Shown piece after piece: positions 27,001 through 34,076 of a DNA stretch of 64,000 nucleotides. Made by a program: the position numbers and the translations under genes. The notes under the pieces are model-generated. The model was given only the letters and a program-made list of their open reading frames with translations, did not search any database and was not told where the DNA came from. Each line of letters starts with the position of its first letter. Position 1 is the stretch's first letter. Source of the DNA: Ashinkailepas kermadecensis (Eukaryota > Arthropoda > Thecostraca > Neolepadidae); the NCBI GenBank assembly GCA_034440615.1, contig JAOTOM010002924.1:15001-79000 (forward strand), read 5' to 3'.

Positions 27001-30000
27001 TCATTTCAACGTCCCCTCCCCCCCCACCCCACACCCAACCACACCAAAAAAAAGAAAAAAAGGATAAAAAGAAGACATTATTATCACACTGACAGACTCT
27101 GATGACAGTAGGGAAGGTCTGTCAGGGTATCATGATGAGAGTAGGGAAGGTCGGTCAGGGCACCCCGGTGACAGTAGGGAAGGTCGGTCAGGGCACCCTG
27201 GTGACAGCAAGGAAGGTCTGTCAGGACACCCTGATGACAGTAGGGAAAATCTGTCAAACGGTAACTGAACACAACGTCCATATTATGTACCGCTCTGAGG
27301 TATTCTTTCTTTGTCACGATCCGAACCATCAATTTGTAGTCAGGACCATCATATACCACACATCGGCCACAGATCATGGGTGGTGCATCCCAACTACAAA
27401 TGACCCAACGCATCTCCGTGTCAGACACGGACGACCGAACGCATCTGAGCCATTCAATGTTGAGGACTGGATGCGTCTCACGCAAAAACAATACCATTTG
27501 TGAGCATGGACATGAGGTTTGAGTGTGCAACAGCCGCATACGTTACATTGCATCCAATTTGGTGTGCATAACCATCCTCTACAAAGCAGAGCATGTGCCA
27601 TGTCCACTGACTATGGACATGTGGGTCTGGGTCTGCTTCACCAATGAACAGGTGGCCCAGTGTCTCCACCACCAACTGTGGACATAGCGGACCTGTCTCA
27701 CCTATGGACACGTCACTGACAGCATCTCAGCTACCGACTACGCACATAGTGGACCTACCTCACCCAGTGTCCTGACATTCGAAAACTTATGTGGAAACCA
27801 ACACCTGATAGAAGTTTGACTTGACTTCCTTGAGTAGAATTCTGACCTGAATTGACCTCCATGAAATTCGGCTGTATCGAACTGCGATGGTTTTCATCTC
27901 ACTTCCACAACATTCCAGTTTGACACTATTATCATGAGACGTTTTGCTAACAACTCATATTTTTCTCACCACTTTGTTTCAAAAGTGTAATATTGTTGGC
28001 TTCTTTCCAAGTCATGGCTGTGGTCGACATATTGCGTTCCTAGCCTCCACTCTGCAAGACATTAATACCAGGACACTGCCCATCCATGGACAGGTTACTG
28101 GCCGCACCTCAACTGCCAACCACCTGCCAGTGTGTGCGAGCATACAGGTCCACATCCTACACACCAGCTATGGACATACAGGTCCACATCCCACACACCA
28201 GCTATGGACATAGAGGTCCACATCCCACACACCAGCTATGGACATACAGGTCCACATCCTACACACCAGCTATGGACATACAGGTCCACATCCCACACAC
28301 CAGCTATGGACATAGAGGTCCACATCCCACACACCAGCTATGGACATAGAGGTCCACATCCCACACACCAGCTATGGACATACAGGTCCACATCCCACAC
28401 ACCAGCTATGGACATACAGGTCCACATCGCCCAGTTATGGACGCTCGCCACATCGCCAAACTATGGACATGCACATCCACATCCCACCAACCAGCTAAGG
28501 ACATACGGGTGCACATCGCCCACGCGCCACCGAGCGGTCGTCGGCCGACCCACCTGCCGCCCGGCCACGCTCTGTTGGGTGGACGACTGCGCCAGCACGC
28601 GGAACGACTGCGGACCAGACGACGCCGACACTGCCACCTGTCGGACACGCGGCAAACGTACAGTACCGCCGCCGCCGCCGCACTCGCTAGTGGAGACAAC
28701 ACCTGCGGTAGGTACCCTCCCGTACTGCAACGTACACGCGGTCCACTGGTCAGGTGGAGTGGCTGGTTGGTTGGTTGGTTGGTTGGTTGGTTGGTTGGTT
28801 GGTTGGTTGGTTGGTTGGTTGGCTGGTTGGCTGGTTGGTTATTGGGTTTTACGACACGTCGACCGTTGAGTCATGTAGCGTCGCCAATCTCTCACGCCGA
28901 TCGGCCGCGGGAGAAGAGTAGCGACAGGTGAGACTCGAACTCACAATCTTTCGATTGTGAGACGGGAAACTTACCCCTAGACCACTCGTTCAGGTGGAGT
29001 AGCAGGCATCCTGGCGGGGGGAACAGAGAGAACACCTGCGGTACTGTCCCGTGCTGCACTGTACACGTGGCCTACTGGTCAGACGGAGTGGCTGGCATCC
29101 TGGCGGGGGGAACAGAGAGAACACCGGCGGTACTGTCCCGTGCTGCACTGTACACGTAGCCTACTGGTCAGACGGAGTGGCTGGCCTCCTGGCGGGGGCG
29201 ATGTCGGAGTCACAGGTTCAGGCCTACTCGTGGCCGCGCCTACTTCGAATAGACACCCACCATCACTCTTTCGGCAGGCACTGCTTCGGTAGCAACATGC
29301 CTAACAACTGATCCCCCTGGACATTGCCCAAGCTGCAAAGTGCATGCATCATGCTTTGTTGGATACAACCGTGCAGCCGACAAAATACTCAAGTGCTGCC
29401 AATTCCGGCAACAGGCGACACCAGCTGAGATGCCAGCATGCTCATATTGACCGCAACGGAGACCACAGCATTGTCTCGGGAATAACATCGCGCACGTCAC
29501 ACATACATAACACTGAACACTGACAACATTCTATGGTGTCCGGGGCAGGAAATGTGTGAAAAACCCACCCAAATGTGGGGGGGGGGGGGGAAGAAAAAAG
29601 GAAAGAAAAAAAAAAAAAAAAAGGAAAAACCAAAAAAAACAGGGAGGTCTGAAGTGTGCGGATAACCTAGCTCGACGTGTGTGAAGGGGAGGGGGAACAT
29701 GATATCCGAGGTCAGATGTACGACGTCTGAGATGGCATACGTCCGAGACTCAGATTCTGACCGTTATGTCGGAGGTCTGAAGTGTGTGGATAACCTAACT
29801 CGACGTGTGTGGAGGGGAGGGGAACACGGCATCCGAGGTCAGATGTACGTCTGAGATGGCATACGTCCGAGACACAGTCTCTGACCGTTATGTCGGAGGT
29901 CTGAAGTGTGTGGATAACCTAGCTCGACGTGTGTGGAGGGGAGGGGAACACGGTATCCGAGGTCAGATGTACGACGTCTGAGATGGCATACGTCCGAGAC

Positions 30001-33000
30001 TCAGATTCTGACCGTTATGTCGGAGGTCTGAAGTGTGTGGATAACCTAACTCGACGTGTGTGGAGGGGAGGGGAACACGGCATCCGAGGTCAGATGTACG
30101 TCTGAGATGGCATACGTCCGAGACACAGTCTCTGACCGTTGTGTCAAGAGGCTCAGAGAGCGGGTAGGCCGACCTCCCGGCTGGCACTGCACACCTGTTT
30201 GCTCTGCAGAGACGGCGATGACTTGATGACGATACGCTGAGGACTGGCCACCGTTCGCACGCCTCCGTCGGGCACCTGACGTCACAACACACACATACAC
30301 ACGCGTTATTTGAGGTGCCAAACCTACATCGCACTGCAGCCCAACACCAAACAGAGCGTCGCAAACAGCAGTCAGTAGAGGTGTCAAGGAGCATCTTTAA
30401 AGTGAAGCAAAACATGTAGCCGTGCATTTTCCAGCGACAGCAGCCATATAAAAAGCAACCTGTTGCAATATTTGCGTCCTATCGGTGGCTGGAGGTCAGC
30501 TTGGACGTGTCGCACCCCAGATTCGGTGTGCTGTTTGTTCCATGTCACTCTGTTCAACACAACAAATCATCTCCGTCAGCATCTTTCTGTTAGCACCTTG
30601 GCAGCACCACGCACCTGCAGTACACCAAGCCGCCTCGACTCTACACGTCAGCTGTTTGGAGTGCGATGCACACGGTTGGTTGGTTGGTTATTGGTTTTAC
30701 GACACGTCGACCGTCGAGTCATATGGCGTCGCCAATCTCTCACGCCGATTGGTCGCGGGCGAGGAGTAGCGACAGGTGGGACTCGAACCCACAATCTTTC
30801 GATTGTGAGACGAGCATCTTACCCCTAGACCACTCGTCCCCGGATGCACACGGTGGGGACTGTGGAAGCCCATCCGTCCACCAGCGGCACCAAATACACG
30901 CCAATCAACTGACATGTGCTCGCGAAAGATGCACCACAACCCGGCAACCCGGGCAACCACCACAACCCGGCAACCTCACCGGGTGTGCGACACCAACCCG
31001 CGACCCGACGATCAGCAGTCGCACGTCCCACCGACCGAGCCACGGTGACCGCGCCCGCCCACCTTCTTGGGACTGAAGAGGCCCATCTGCTGCGCCTGCG
31101 CAGTGGTCAACGTGATGGTCTTGGTGGGGCTGGCCAGCTGGTCGACGGCCAGCGGCCGGAACTGGTGCGACACGGCGCCCGGCACCAGCCGCACTGCGGC
31201 ACCAGCGGACACCATGCGCACGTGGTGCTGGCCGGGCGCCGACGGAGCCGCCGACGGAGCCGCCGACACGGCCACCGCCGAGCCGGCCGCCTGTCGGCAG
31301 AGCAGGCATCTGGGTATCAGTCCGTCAGACGGAGCCGCCGACGGAGCCGCCGACACGGCCACCGCCGAGCCGGCCGCCTGTCGGCAGAGCAGGCATCTGG
31401 GTATCAGTCCGTCAGACGGAGCCGCCGACGGAGCCGCCGACACGGCCACCGCCGAGCCGGCCGCCTGTCGGCAGGGCAGGCATCTGGGTGTCAGTCCGTC
31501 AGACGGAGCCGCCGACACGGCCACCGCCGAGCCGGGCGCCTGTCGGCAGAGCAGGCATCTGGGAATCAGTCTGTCAGCACAAGAGGTATCGCAGCATCAG
31601 TCCGTCAGCACGAGGTCACAACAGGCATCAGTCTGTCAGCACGAGGTCACAACAGGCATCGGAGCATCAGTCCGTCAGCACGAGGTCACAACAGGCATCA
31701 GTCCGTCAGCACGAGGTCACAACAGGCATCAGTCTGGCAGCACGAGGTCACAACAGGCATCAGTCCGTCAGCACGAGGTCACAACAGGCATCAGTCTGTC
31801 AGCACGAGGTCACAACAGGCATCAGAGCATCAGTCTGACAGCACGAGGTCACAACAGGCATCAGAGCATCAGTCTGGCAGCACGAGGTCACAACAGGCAT
31901 CAGAGCATCAGTCTGTCAGCACGAGGTCACAACAGGCATCGGAGCATCAGTCTGTCGGCACGAGGTCACAACAGGCATCAGTCTGTCAGCACGAGGTCAC
32001 AGCAGGCATCGGATCAGCAGTCCGTCAGCACGAGGTCACAACAGGCATCAGTCTGTCAGCACGAGGTCACAACAGGCATCAGTCTGGCAGCACGAGGTCA
32101 CAACAGGCATCAGAGCATCAGTCTGTCAGCACGAGGTCACAACAGGCATCAGTCTGTCAGCACGAGGTCACAACAGGCATCAGTCTGTCGCACGAGGTCA
32201 GCATGGCAGCACGAGGTCACAACAGGCATCAGAGCATCAGTCTGTCAGCACGAGGTCACAACAGGCATCGGACCATCAGTCTGTCGGCACGAGGTCACAA
32301 CAGGCATCAGTCTGGCAGCACGAGGTCACAACAGGCATCAGAGCATCAGTCTGGCAGCACGAGGTCACAACAGGCATCAGAGCATCAGTCTGTCAGCACG
32401 AGGTATCGAGCCGGGCGTCGGCAGCCCACTGGCTAAACTGGGCGTCTGGCACGCCAGAGGTACGAGGTTCGATTCCCTGCGTTGCCCGCCCCTCTTGCCA
32501 AGGTGAGAGACAGACGACGTAAATAGCCTCAGCTGCTGAGTGCGTCGTACAGTCCCAACCGCACACACACACGGCTATCGAGCCGTAGAGGTACTGGACT
32601 TGAGGTAGCGTATCTGAGGTACCGTACCTGGGGCACAGGGGCAGTGCCACAGGGACGGAGAGACACTGGGCGAGAGATACGCCGAAGCTGACAGGTACCA
32701 GGGACACAAACACTGAGGACAGCTACATGCACTCCTCTAAAGCTCCTCTACGAGACGTGGACAAGGGTGTCATACTCAACAACAGTGACACAACAATCAC
32801 CAGGATCACGATCACCAGCATCATCGCCAACGGCATCACCGCCGACACCATCACCCCTTGCATCACCACAGTCATCATGCCCACCTTCACACCCTCACAC
32901 CCTCACACCATCACGATCACCACGATCATGACGATCGTAACGATCATCACGACCACCACGACCACCACAACCACCACGACCGCCAACGCACCTGTGACGA

Positions 33001-34074
33001 GGGCGAGATGATGAACTTGGTGAGCGCGCCGGACGTGGAGCCGGCCGCCCTGCCCATGACTGCAGTCAGCCGGCTGGAGGCGGCGCGCGCCCCCTGGCCC
33101 GGCGCCAGACTCGACAGGTTGATGTTGCCCAGCTGCGTCACGCGGCCCAGCACGCCCGGCGCTGCAGAGTTCTTCAGCACGATGAACGAGCCTGGGCGGC
33201 GCGGACGGCCGAGCGGTTAAGGTGTTGAGCTCGCGTGACAAAGGTCCCGGGTTCGACACTCGCACCGCCCGATACATTTTCCAGGCACGTGGCCCACCGG
33301 CGAAACAGTGTGGGCGGCGCCATCAGCCGTGAGTGTGTGTACAGTGCGTCGTGAATCACCCAATAAACAATGAACGAGCCTGGAGACAACAGATGCCATG
33401 TCACTTGCCCAAAATTGTAGGTGCAGTGCATTTTTGTTTGCCCCTCCCCCCTCCCCCAACCCCACACACATGCTTTTGAGTGTGTAGTTTGATCTCGACC
33501 AATCATATTTGATGTATTCAGAGGAGCATCTGAGTTATGTTTTTGTGAGTTATGTTTTTCATCACTTTGGCATATCAGATTCAAATCCGAACCCATGTGA
33601 CATCAACGTCCGATATGTGTTACACGTCAACCCAGAGTAACTTCAAGTGGCTTTACCAGTGATACGAATGTCATGTCATACATAAGAGATGGCTTGGTTC
33701 ATAAACAACACAGCTTTCCCAGGTCGGAAGTCGCACGCTGCATATCTTGATGGAAAAACTTCCACCGAGAATGTATTTCAAACATGAGGATGTAACAGCA
33801 CGCATTGGTGCTGCAGAGCATGCAGATCACATGGTCATTGCGACCGTTTCAACGGCACGATTCGAAGCCAACGGACGTTCTGATTCGGTGTATGTTCCGC
33901 CCGGATGGTGCAGTACGTACCCGACGGGGCAGAGGCGACGGCAGGGGCGGCGGCAGCGTGGGTCGACAGGTCGCTGCCGGAACTGGCCGGCGTCGGGTCG
34001 GGCACCTTGCCCAACATCGGGTCAGAGCCGGCACAAGTCAGCAGTGTGTCCGGGTCGAAGTCCATCGCCTCCAT
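11771..34074 (-). CDS. lin54: LIN54/tesmin-like CXC-domain protein (DREAM/MuvB DNA-binding subunit), 12 exons
   Basis: LIN54 binds CHR-type promoter elements through two cysteine-rich CXC (TSO1-like) domains and recruits the MuvB core to cell-cycle genes in the nucleus. Exons 8-10 encode CXC1 ([16 protein letters not shown] then [19 protein letters not shown]) and CXC2 ([20 protein letters not shown] then [14 protein letters not shown]), with the intervening [11 protein letters not shown] linker typical of this family. Exon 12 carries the conserved C-terminal helices ([14 protein letters not shown]). Upstream exons encode the low-complexity Gln/Thr/Val-rich N-terminal region ([34 protein letters not shown]). 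Every junction is GT/AG and phase-consistent. The total is about 664 codons if exon 12 is read to its stop; human LIN54 is about 750 residues. Introns are packed with minisatellites and SINEs. No intact promoter was identified above 34076. Identity is nearly certain from the CXC domains; the N-terminal exons rest on phase plus weak similarity. Confidence 0.93.
12107..12850. repeat. CACATCAC/CACACGTCAC array in LIN54 intron 11
   Basis: Irregular 8-20-bp words (CACACGTCACCACACATC) run from 12 bp beyond the exon 12 acceptor. The acceptor-adjacent block GAGAGTCGCTGCACACGTCA at 12111 is repeated at 12359, showing higher-order duplication that includes intron-end sequence. Confidence 0.92.
12850..13065. 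repeat. ~57-bp tandem repeat in LIN54 intron 11
   Basis: About four copies of a unit containing GGACTGGTGGTGACCTCAG TGGAGGTTGACGTAGGTCA. Confidence 0.9.
13329..13446 (-). CDS. lin54: LIN54 exon 11
   Basis: Encodes [19 protein letters not shown] ... [16 protein letters not shown], in phase with both neighbours. Acceptor CTGCGACAG|GCGCGG, donor CGGACAG|GTGAGT. This is the variable region between CXC2 and the C-terminal helices; vertebrates have KLPFTFV at the matching KVATFPV site. Confidence 0.85.
13447..14075. other. LIN54 intron 10, nothing recognised
   Basis: Unique-looking sequence with no array, unlike most other introns of the gene. Confidence 0.6.
14076..14163 (-). CDS. lin54: LIN54 exon 10 (end of CXC2)
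   Basis: Encodes [29 protein letters not shown], finishing the second CXC domain. Acceptor GTTGCAG|GCCAAG, donor GGCGCAG|GTGAGT. Confidence 0.96.
14370..14655. repeat. (ATGT/GTATGCAT)n microsatellite split by a SINE
   Basis: GTATGTATGCATGCATGTAT-type DNA at 14370-14430 resumes at 14597-14655 on the far side of a family-C SINE, showing that the SINE inserted into the microsatellite. Confidence 0.85.
14436..14596 (-). mobile_element. SINE, family C
   Basis: Head at the right. Minus strand: GGCGTCGGTAACTCAGTGGT TAAG (A box) and GGGGTTCGATTCCCCG (B box), then body GCCCGCCC and the 3' module CAACGCCATATGGCCTCAGC ... GTGCGTCGTAAAACC. Possible 9-bp target duplication TGTAYGGAT on both sides with one mismatch. 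Other copies at 32414 and 42255 share the head and end. Confidence 0.85.
14985..15165 (+). mobile_element. SINE, family D (class II tRNA-like head)
   Basis: GGCCGAGTGGTTAAGGTGTT resembles the A box of Leu/Ser-type tRNAs, and CCCGGGTTCAACACTCGC is a B box. The body GCCCACCGGCGAAACAGTGT GGGCGGCGCC and the end CACCCAATGAATTAAA follow. Second copy at 33196. This family lacks the CGACGC...GCGTCG hairpin of families A-C. Confidence 0.85.
15166..15863. other. LIN54 intron 9 segment, nothing recognised
   Basis: No domain, repeat array or mobile element could be identified here. Confidence 0.5.
15864..16025 (-). mobile_element. SINE, family B, full length, with target duplication
   Basis: Minus strand: tRNA-like head GGGACGAGTGGTATAGAGG (A box), B box near GGGCTCGAGTTTC, body CGCGACCAATCGGCGTGAG, 3' hairpin and TAAAACCAATAACCAACCAA tail. 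Flanked by GTGGACACAAGGG (15851-15863) and GTGGACATAAGGG (16026-16038), one mismatch in 13. Confidence 0.92.
16295..16735. repeat. ~125-bp tandem repeat abutting the LIN54 exon 9 donor
   Basis: Three and a half copies, built from CCCAACACACTACACTCACC GTCCACA sub-units. On the minus strand each unit contains CGGTGAGTG, a donor-like word. The last unit runs into the intron start within a few bases of exon 9. Confidence 0.93.
16748..16982 (-). CDS. lin54: LIN54 exon 9 (rest of CXC1, linker, start of CXC2)
   Basis: Encodes [49 protein letters not shown] and [21 protein letters not shown]. All zinc-binding cysteines of this part are present, and the DNA-contacting tyrosines of both CXC repeats (YCDC, YCEC) are intact. 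Acceptor CTGCCGCAG|CTACTG, donor TATGAG|GTGGGT, phase 0. Confidence 0.98.
17355..20145. repeat. 36-bp minisatellite, about 77 copies, one CACGTG per unit
   Basis: Unit: CCACGTGACACCGGGGGTAG then CAGGGTGTATCGCCTG. It fills 2.8 kb of LIN54 intron 8. Alternating variants (ACACCGGGTGTAG / ACGCCGGGGGTAG; CCTG/CCCG/GCAT/CGTA) form higher-order dimers and trimers. Since 36 is a multiple of three, frames of up to 1000 codons run through; these are artefacts. Each unit has a CACGTGAC E-box. Confidence 0.98.
20180..20350. repeat. Interspersed repeat, copy 1 (other copies near 55310 and 63395)
   Basis: On the minus strand GAATGGTGCTGTTTCACAAC is followed by GCTGCTCGGTGAT, matching 55325 onward on the plus strand (GAATGGTGCTGTTTCATGAC, GCTCTGTGATTGAA, CACTGGAAAGT). 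A weaker third copy lies near 63395-63610. Class unknown, no coding seen. Confidence 0.55.
20459..20580. repeat. Diverged relatives of the 36-bp array
   Basis: Three longer units (CACGTGACACCGGGGATAAC, TGTAGCTCCATAGGCGCCTG) separated from the main array by unrelated sequence. Confidence 0.85.
20815..22260. repeat. 86-bp minisatellite, about 16 copies
   Basis: Unit begins CCAGTGTCCCACACACCGGT, CCCTGACGACTGGGGTCATG and ends CAGATCAGCACGTGCAGCGC CAGCACAG. Copies differ at a few bases (GTGCAG/GTACAG, GACGAC/GGCGAC), and two have a 15-bp insertion. Its CCAGTGT...CTGGTCCCTGAC words overlap those of the neighbouring 34-bp array, so the two families are related. Confidence 0.97.
22265..22970. repeat. 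34-bp array made of the LIN54 exon 8 splice donor
   Basis: Unit on the minus strand: ACCAGTGTCTCGGACT then GTGAGTACTACGTCAGGG. About 20 copies run to the exon 8 edge, where the true sequence is GCCAGTGTCTCAAACT|GTGAGTACTGCGTCAGG. So each unit repeats the last 16 exon bases, with about 3 changes, and the whole donor. Confidence 0.95.
22951..23072 (-). CDS. lin54: LIN54 exon 8 (start of CXC1)
   Basis: Encodes [20 protein letters not shown] ... [15 protein letters not shown] plus two bases of a Leu codon. Acceptor GCCGGCAG|ATCTCG, donor CAAACT|GTGAGT. The two leftover bases join the first base of exon 9 to complete CLKLYCDC, the invariant core of the CXC domain. The donor and the last exonic bases are the seed of the 34-bp array that follows. 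Confidence 0.95.
23073..24102. other. LIN54 intron 7, mostly unique sequence
   Basis: A short GGTCA run lies at 23090-23112 and (GTGAT)n at 23866-23885. No gene or element is recognised. Confidence 0.5.
24103..24245. repeat. ~48-bp repeat with CCACGTGG, 3 copies
   Basis: CTGTCCACGTGGTCACTTTG plus TACACACAACACACCATACA TTTTATCGG, in LIN54 intron 7 about 110 bp from the exon 7 donor. Confidence 0.88.
24354..24509 (-). CDS. lin54: LIN54 exon 7
   Basis: 52 codons, phase 0 to 0, starting [13 protein letters not shown], which parallels the QRLIMPATPLP motif upstream of the CXC domains in vertebrate LIN54. Acceptor GCCGTCAG|TCGGCC, donor CTCGCAG|GTCAGC. Confidence 0.82.
24515..25400. repeat. GACATACA...GGTCACCC array in LIN54 intron 6
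   Basis: 26-30-bp units such as CATACAGGTCACCCGACATA CACGGA, starting as CCGACACACAGGTCAG within a few bases of the exon 7 acceptor and diverging with distance. Confidence 0.93.
25401..25788. other. LIN54 intron 6 remainder, nothing recognised
   Basis: No array or element could be identified between the array and exon 6. Confidence 0.5.
25789..25947 (-). CDS. lin54: LIN54 exon 6
   Basis: 53 codons, phase 0 to 0: [20 protein letters not shown] ... [12 protein letters not shown]. It parallels the HYVRLVTAT region of vertebrate LIN54. Acceptor TTGACCAG|GGTGTA, donor TCCCAG|GTCGGT. A stronger-looking donor, CGGAG|GTTAGT, about 20 bp further on would break phase with exon 7. Confidence 0.8.
26128..26312. 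repeat. 21-bp tandem repeat
   Basis: About nine copies of CTCACAATAAGGGTGGAACAT, in LIN54 intron 5. Confidence 0.93.
26487..26775. mobile_element. Non-autonomous DNA element (GGCGGATCC-ended MITE), copy 1
   Basis: Begins CGGGCGGATCAAGAAATT and ends CTTGTATCCGCCACTG, imperfect inverted ends. The interior carries repeated CTCTGGCTGAAA...TGCACTCGAGCCTTC and a poly-G run. A related copy lies at 59785-60020 with cleaner ends. Confidence 0.7.
27096..27262. repeat. ~30-bp tandem repeat
   Basis: Five copies around GACAGTAGGGAAGGTCTGTC AGGGCACCCTG. The next stretch, 27263-28138, shows no gene beyond loose CTATGGACAT words. Confidence 0.9.
28139..28440. repeat. 34-bp tandem repeat near the LIN54 exon 5 donor
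   Basis: About nine copies of CATACAGGTCCACATCCCAC ACACCAGCTATGGA; diverged units continue to about 28515, some 40 bp from the donor. Confidence 0.93.
28554..28682 (-). CDS. lin54: LIN54 exon 5
   Basis: Encodes a Gly run then [37 protein letters not shown]. Donor CGGCAG|GTGGGT. Two acceptors compete four bases apart (CACTAG at 28686/28687 and GCGAG at 28682/28683); only the latter keeps phase 0 with exon 4, so it is used here. The composition matches LIN54 N-terminal regions. Confidence 0.72.
28698..29200. repeat. ~90-bp array beside the LIN54 exon 5 acceptor, interrupted by a SINE
   Basis: ACACCTGCGGTA...GTACACG-GGTC-CACTGGTCAG-TGGAGTGGCTGG occurs first at 28700-28765, right next to the acceptor, and then two and a half times at 28990-29200 beyond a SINE inserted into the array. 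Confidence 0.88.
28761..28989 (-). mobile_element. SINE, family B, with long (AACC)n tail
   Basis: Head at 28989 (CGAGTGGTCTAGGGGTAAG A box; B box GAGTTCGAGTCTC), body, hairpin, then about 70 bp of GGTT on the plus strand as tail. Target duplication TCAGGTGGAGT at 28750-28760 and 28990-29000. Confidence 0.93.
29570..29640. repeat. Poly-G then poly-A low-complexity tract
   Basis: A run of about 13 G is followed by A-rich sequence in LIN54 intron 4. The preceding 29201-29569 shows nothing recognisable. Confidence 0.9.
29641..30140. repeat. ~125-bp tandem repeat, 4 copies, near the exon 4 donor
   Basis: Unit: GGAGGTCTGAAGTGTGTGGA TAACCTA, CTCGACGTGTGTGGAGGGGA, ATCCGAGGTCAGATGTACG and GATGGCATACGTCCGAGAC. 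Long and short forms alternate. It ends about 55 bp from the exon 4 donor. Confidence 0.94.
30195..30275 (-). CDS. lin54: LIN54 exon 4
   Basis: 27 codons, phase 0 to 0: [20 protein letters not shown] to QSKQ. Acceptor GACGTCAG|GTGCCC, donor AAACAG|GTGTGC. Short, and supported mainly by signals, phase and its Ile/Val-Lys-rich composition. Confidence 0.65.
30676..30842 (-). mobile_element. SINE, family B, with target duplication
   Basis: Full-length copy in LIN54 intron 3. Head GGGGACGAGTGGTCTAGGGG, B box GGGTTCGAGTCCC, 3' hairpin, TAAAACCAATAACC tail. Flanked by GATGCACACGG at 30665-30675 and 30843-30853. Confidence 0.95.
31063..31290 (-). CDS. lin54: LIN54 exon 3, with in-frame duplicated acceptors upstream
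   Basis: 76 codons, phase 0 to 0, ending [20 protein letters not shown] before donor AAGAAG|GTGGGC. The most exon-proximal acceptor is CCGACAG|GCGGCC at 31290. The same acceptor plus exon start recurs at 31377, 31464 and 31539 in tandem units of 87, 87 and 75 bp, all in the open frame, so the true 5' edge could be any of the four. Confidence 0.8.
31230..31560. repeat. 87-bp in-frame repeat holding LIN54 exon 3 acceptors
   Basis: Units of 87, 87 and 75 bp each contain polypyrimidine tract, CCGACAG acceptor and the exon start ([13 protein letters not shown]). Translation stays open across all units, so the extra segments are multiples of 29 or 25 codons. Confidence 0.9.
31565..32405. repeat. 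31/39-bp minisatellite in LIN54 intron 2
   Basis: CACGAGGTCACAACAGGCAT CAGTCTGTCAG, with or without an extra CAGAGCAT; about 24 copies. GGCATC...CAGTCCGTCAG is shared with the upstream part of the 87-bp acceptor units, so this array appears to have grown out of them. Confidence 0.95.
32414..32575 (+). mobile_element. SINE, family C, with target duplication
   Basis: GGGCGTCGGCAGCCCACTGG CTAAACTGGGCG head, B box GAGGTTCGATTCCCTGC, body TTGCCCGCCCC, and 3' end CAGCTGCTGAGTGCGTCGTA. Flanked by TATCGAGCCG at 32404-32413 and 32576-32585. It sits at the edge of the 31/39-bp array. Confidence 0.92.
32762..32990. repeat. CAYCAC/CACGAC low-complexity array abutting the exon 2 donor
   Basis: Irregular ATCACC, CACCATCACG and CACGACCACC words run to within about 15 bp of the LIN54 exon 2 donor. 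Confidence 0.88.
32992..33191 (-). CDS. lin54: LIN54 exon 2, acceptor overlapped by a SINE duplication
   Basis: Encodes [20 protein letters not shown] through [12 protein letters not shown]. The donor is TCACAG|GTGCGT at 32992/32991. The acceptor GCCCAG|GCTCG at 33191 lies inside the 14-bp target duplication of a SINE (33196-33369); an ancestral copy of the same acceptor, CTCCAG|GCTCG, remains at 33379. Use of the ancestral copy would insert 188 bp, shift the frame and end at a TGA. Confidence 0.75.
33196..33369 (+). mobile_element. SINE, family D, inserted on the LIN54 exon 2 acceptor
   Basis: Head GACGGCCGAGCGGTTAAGGT, B box CCCGGGTTCGACACTCGC, body CCCACCGGCGAAACAGTGTG, end CACCCAATAAACA. 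Perfect 14-bp duplication ATGAACGAGCCTGG at 33182-33195 and 33370-33383. The duplicated segment contains the complement of the acceptor AG and first exon bases. Confidence 0.95.
33921..34074 (-). CDS. lin54: LIN54 exon 1 (initiator Met)
   Basis: The sequence starts [18 protein letters not shown], acidic as expected for a nuclear regulator's N-terminus. An acceptor-like GGCCAG sits just before the ATG (exon edge 34076), so a 5' UTR exon probably lies upstream. The donor GTCGG|GTACGT at 33921/33920 leaves one base, which pairs with the two-base start of exon 2 to give Gly. 154 coding bases. Confidence 0.7.
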
Positions 34075-34076
34075 AC

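Noticed and set aside
30911..32506. Frames of ~480-506 codons on the plus strand rich in STRSQQAS
   Set aside because: They are antisense to LIN54 exon 3 and run through the 31/39-bp array; the opposite strand has the conserved, spliced coding sequence.
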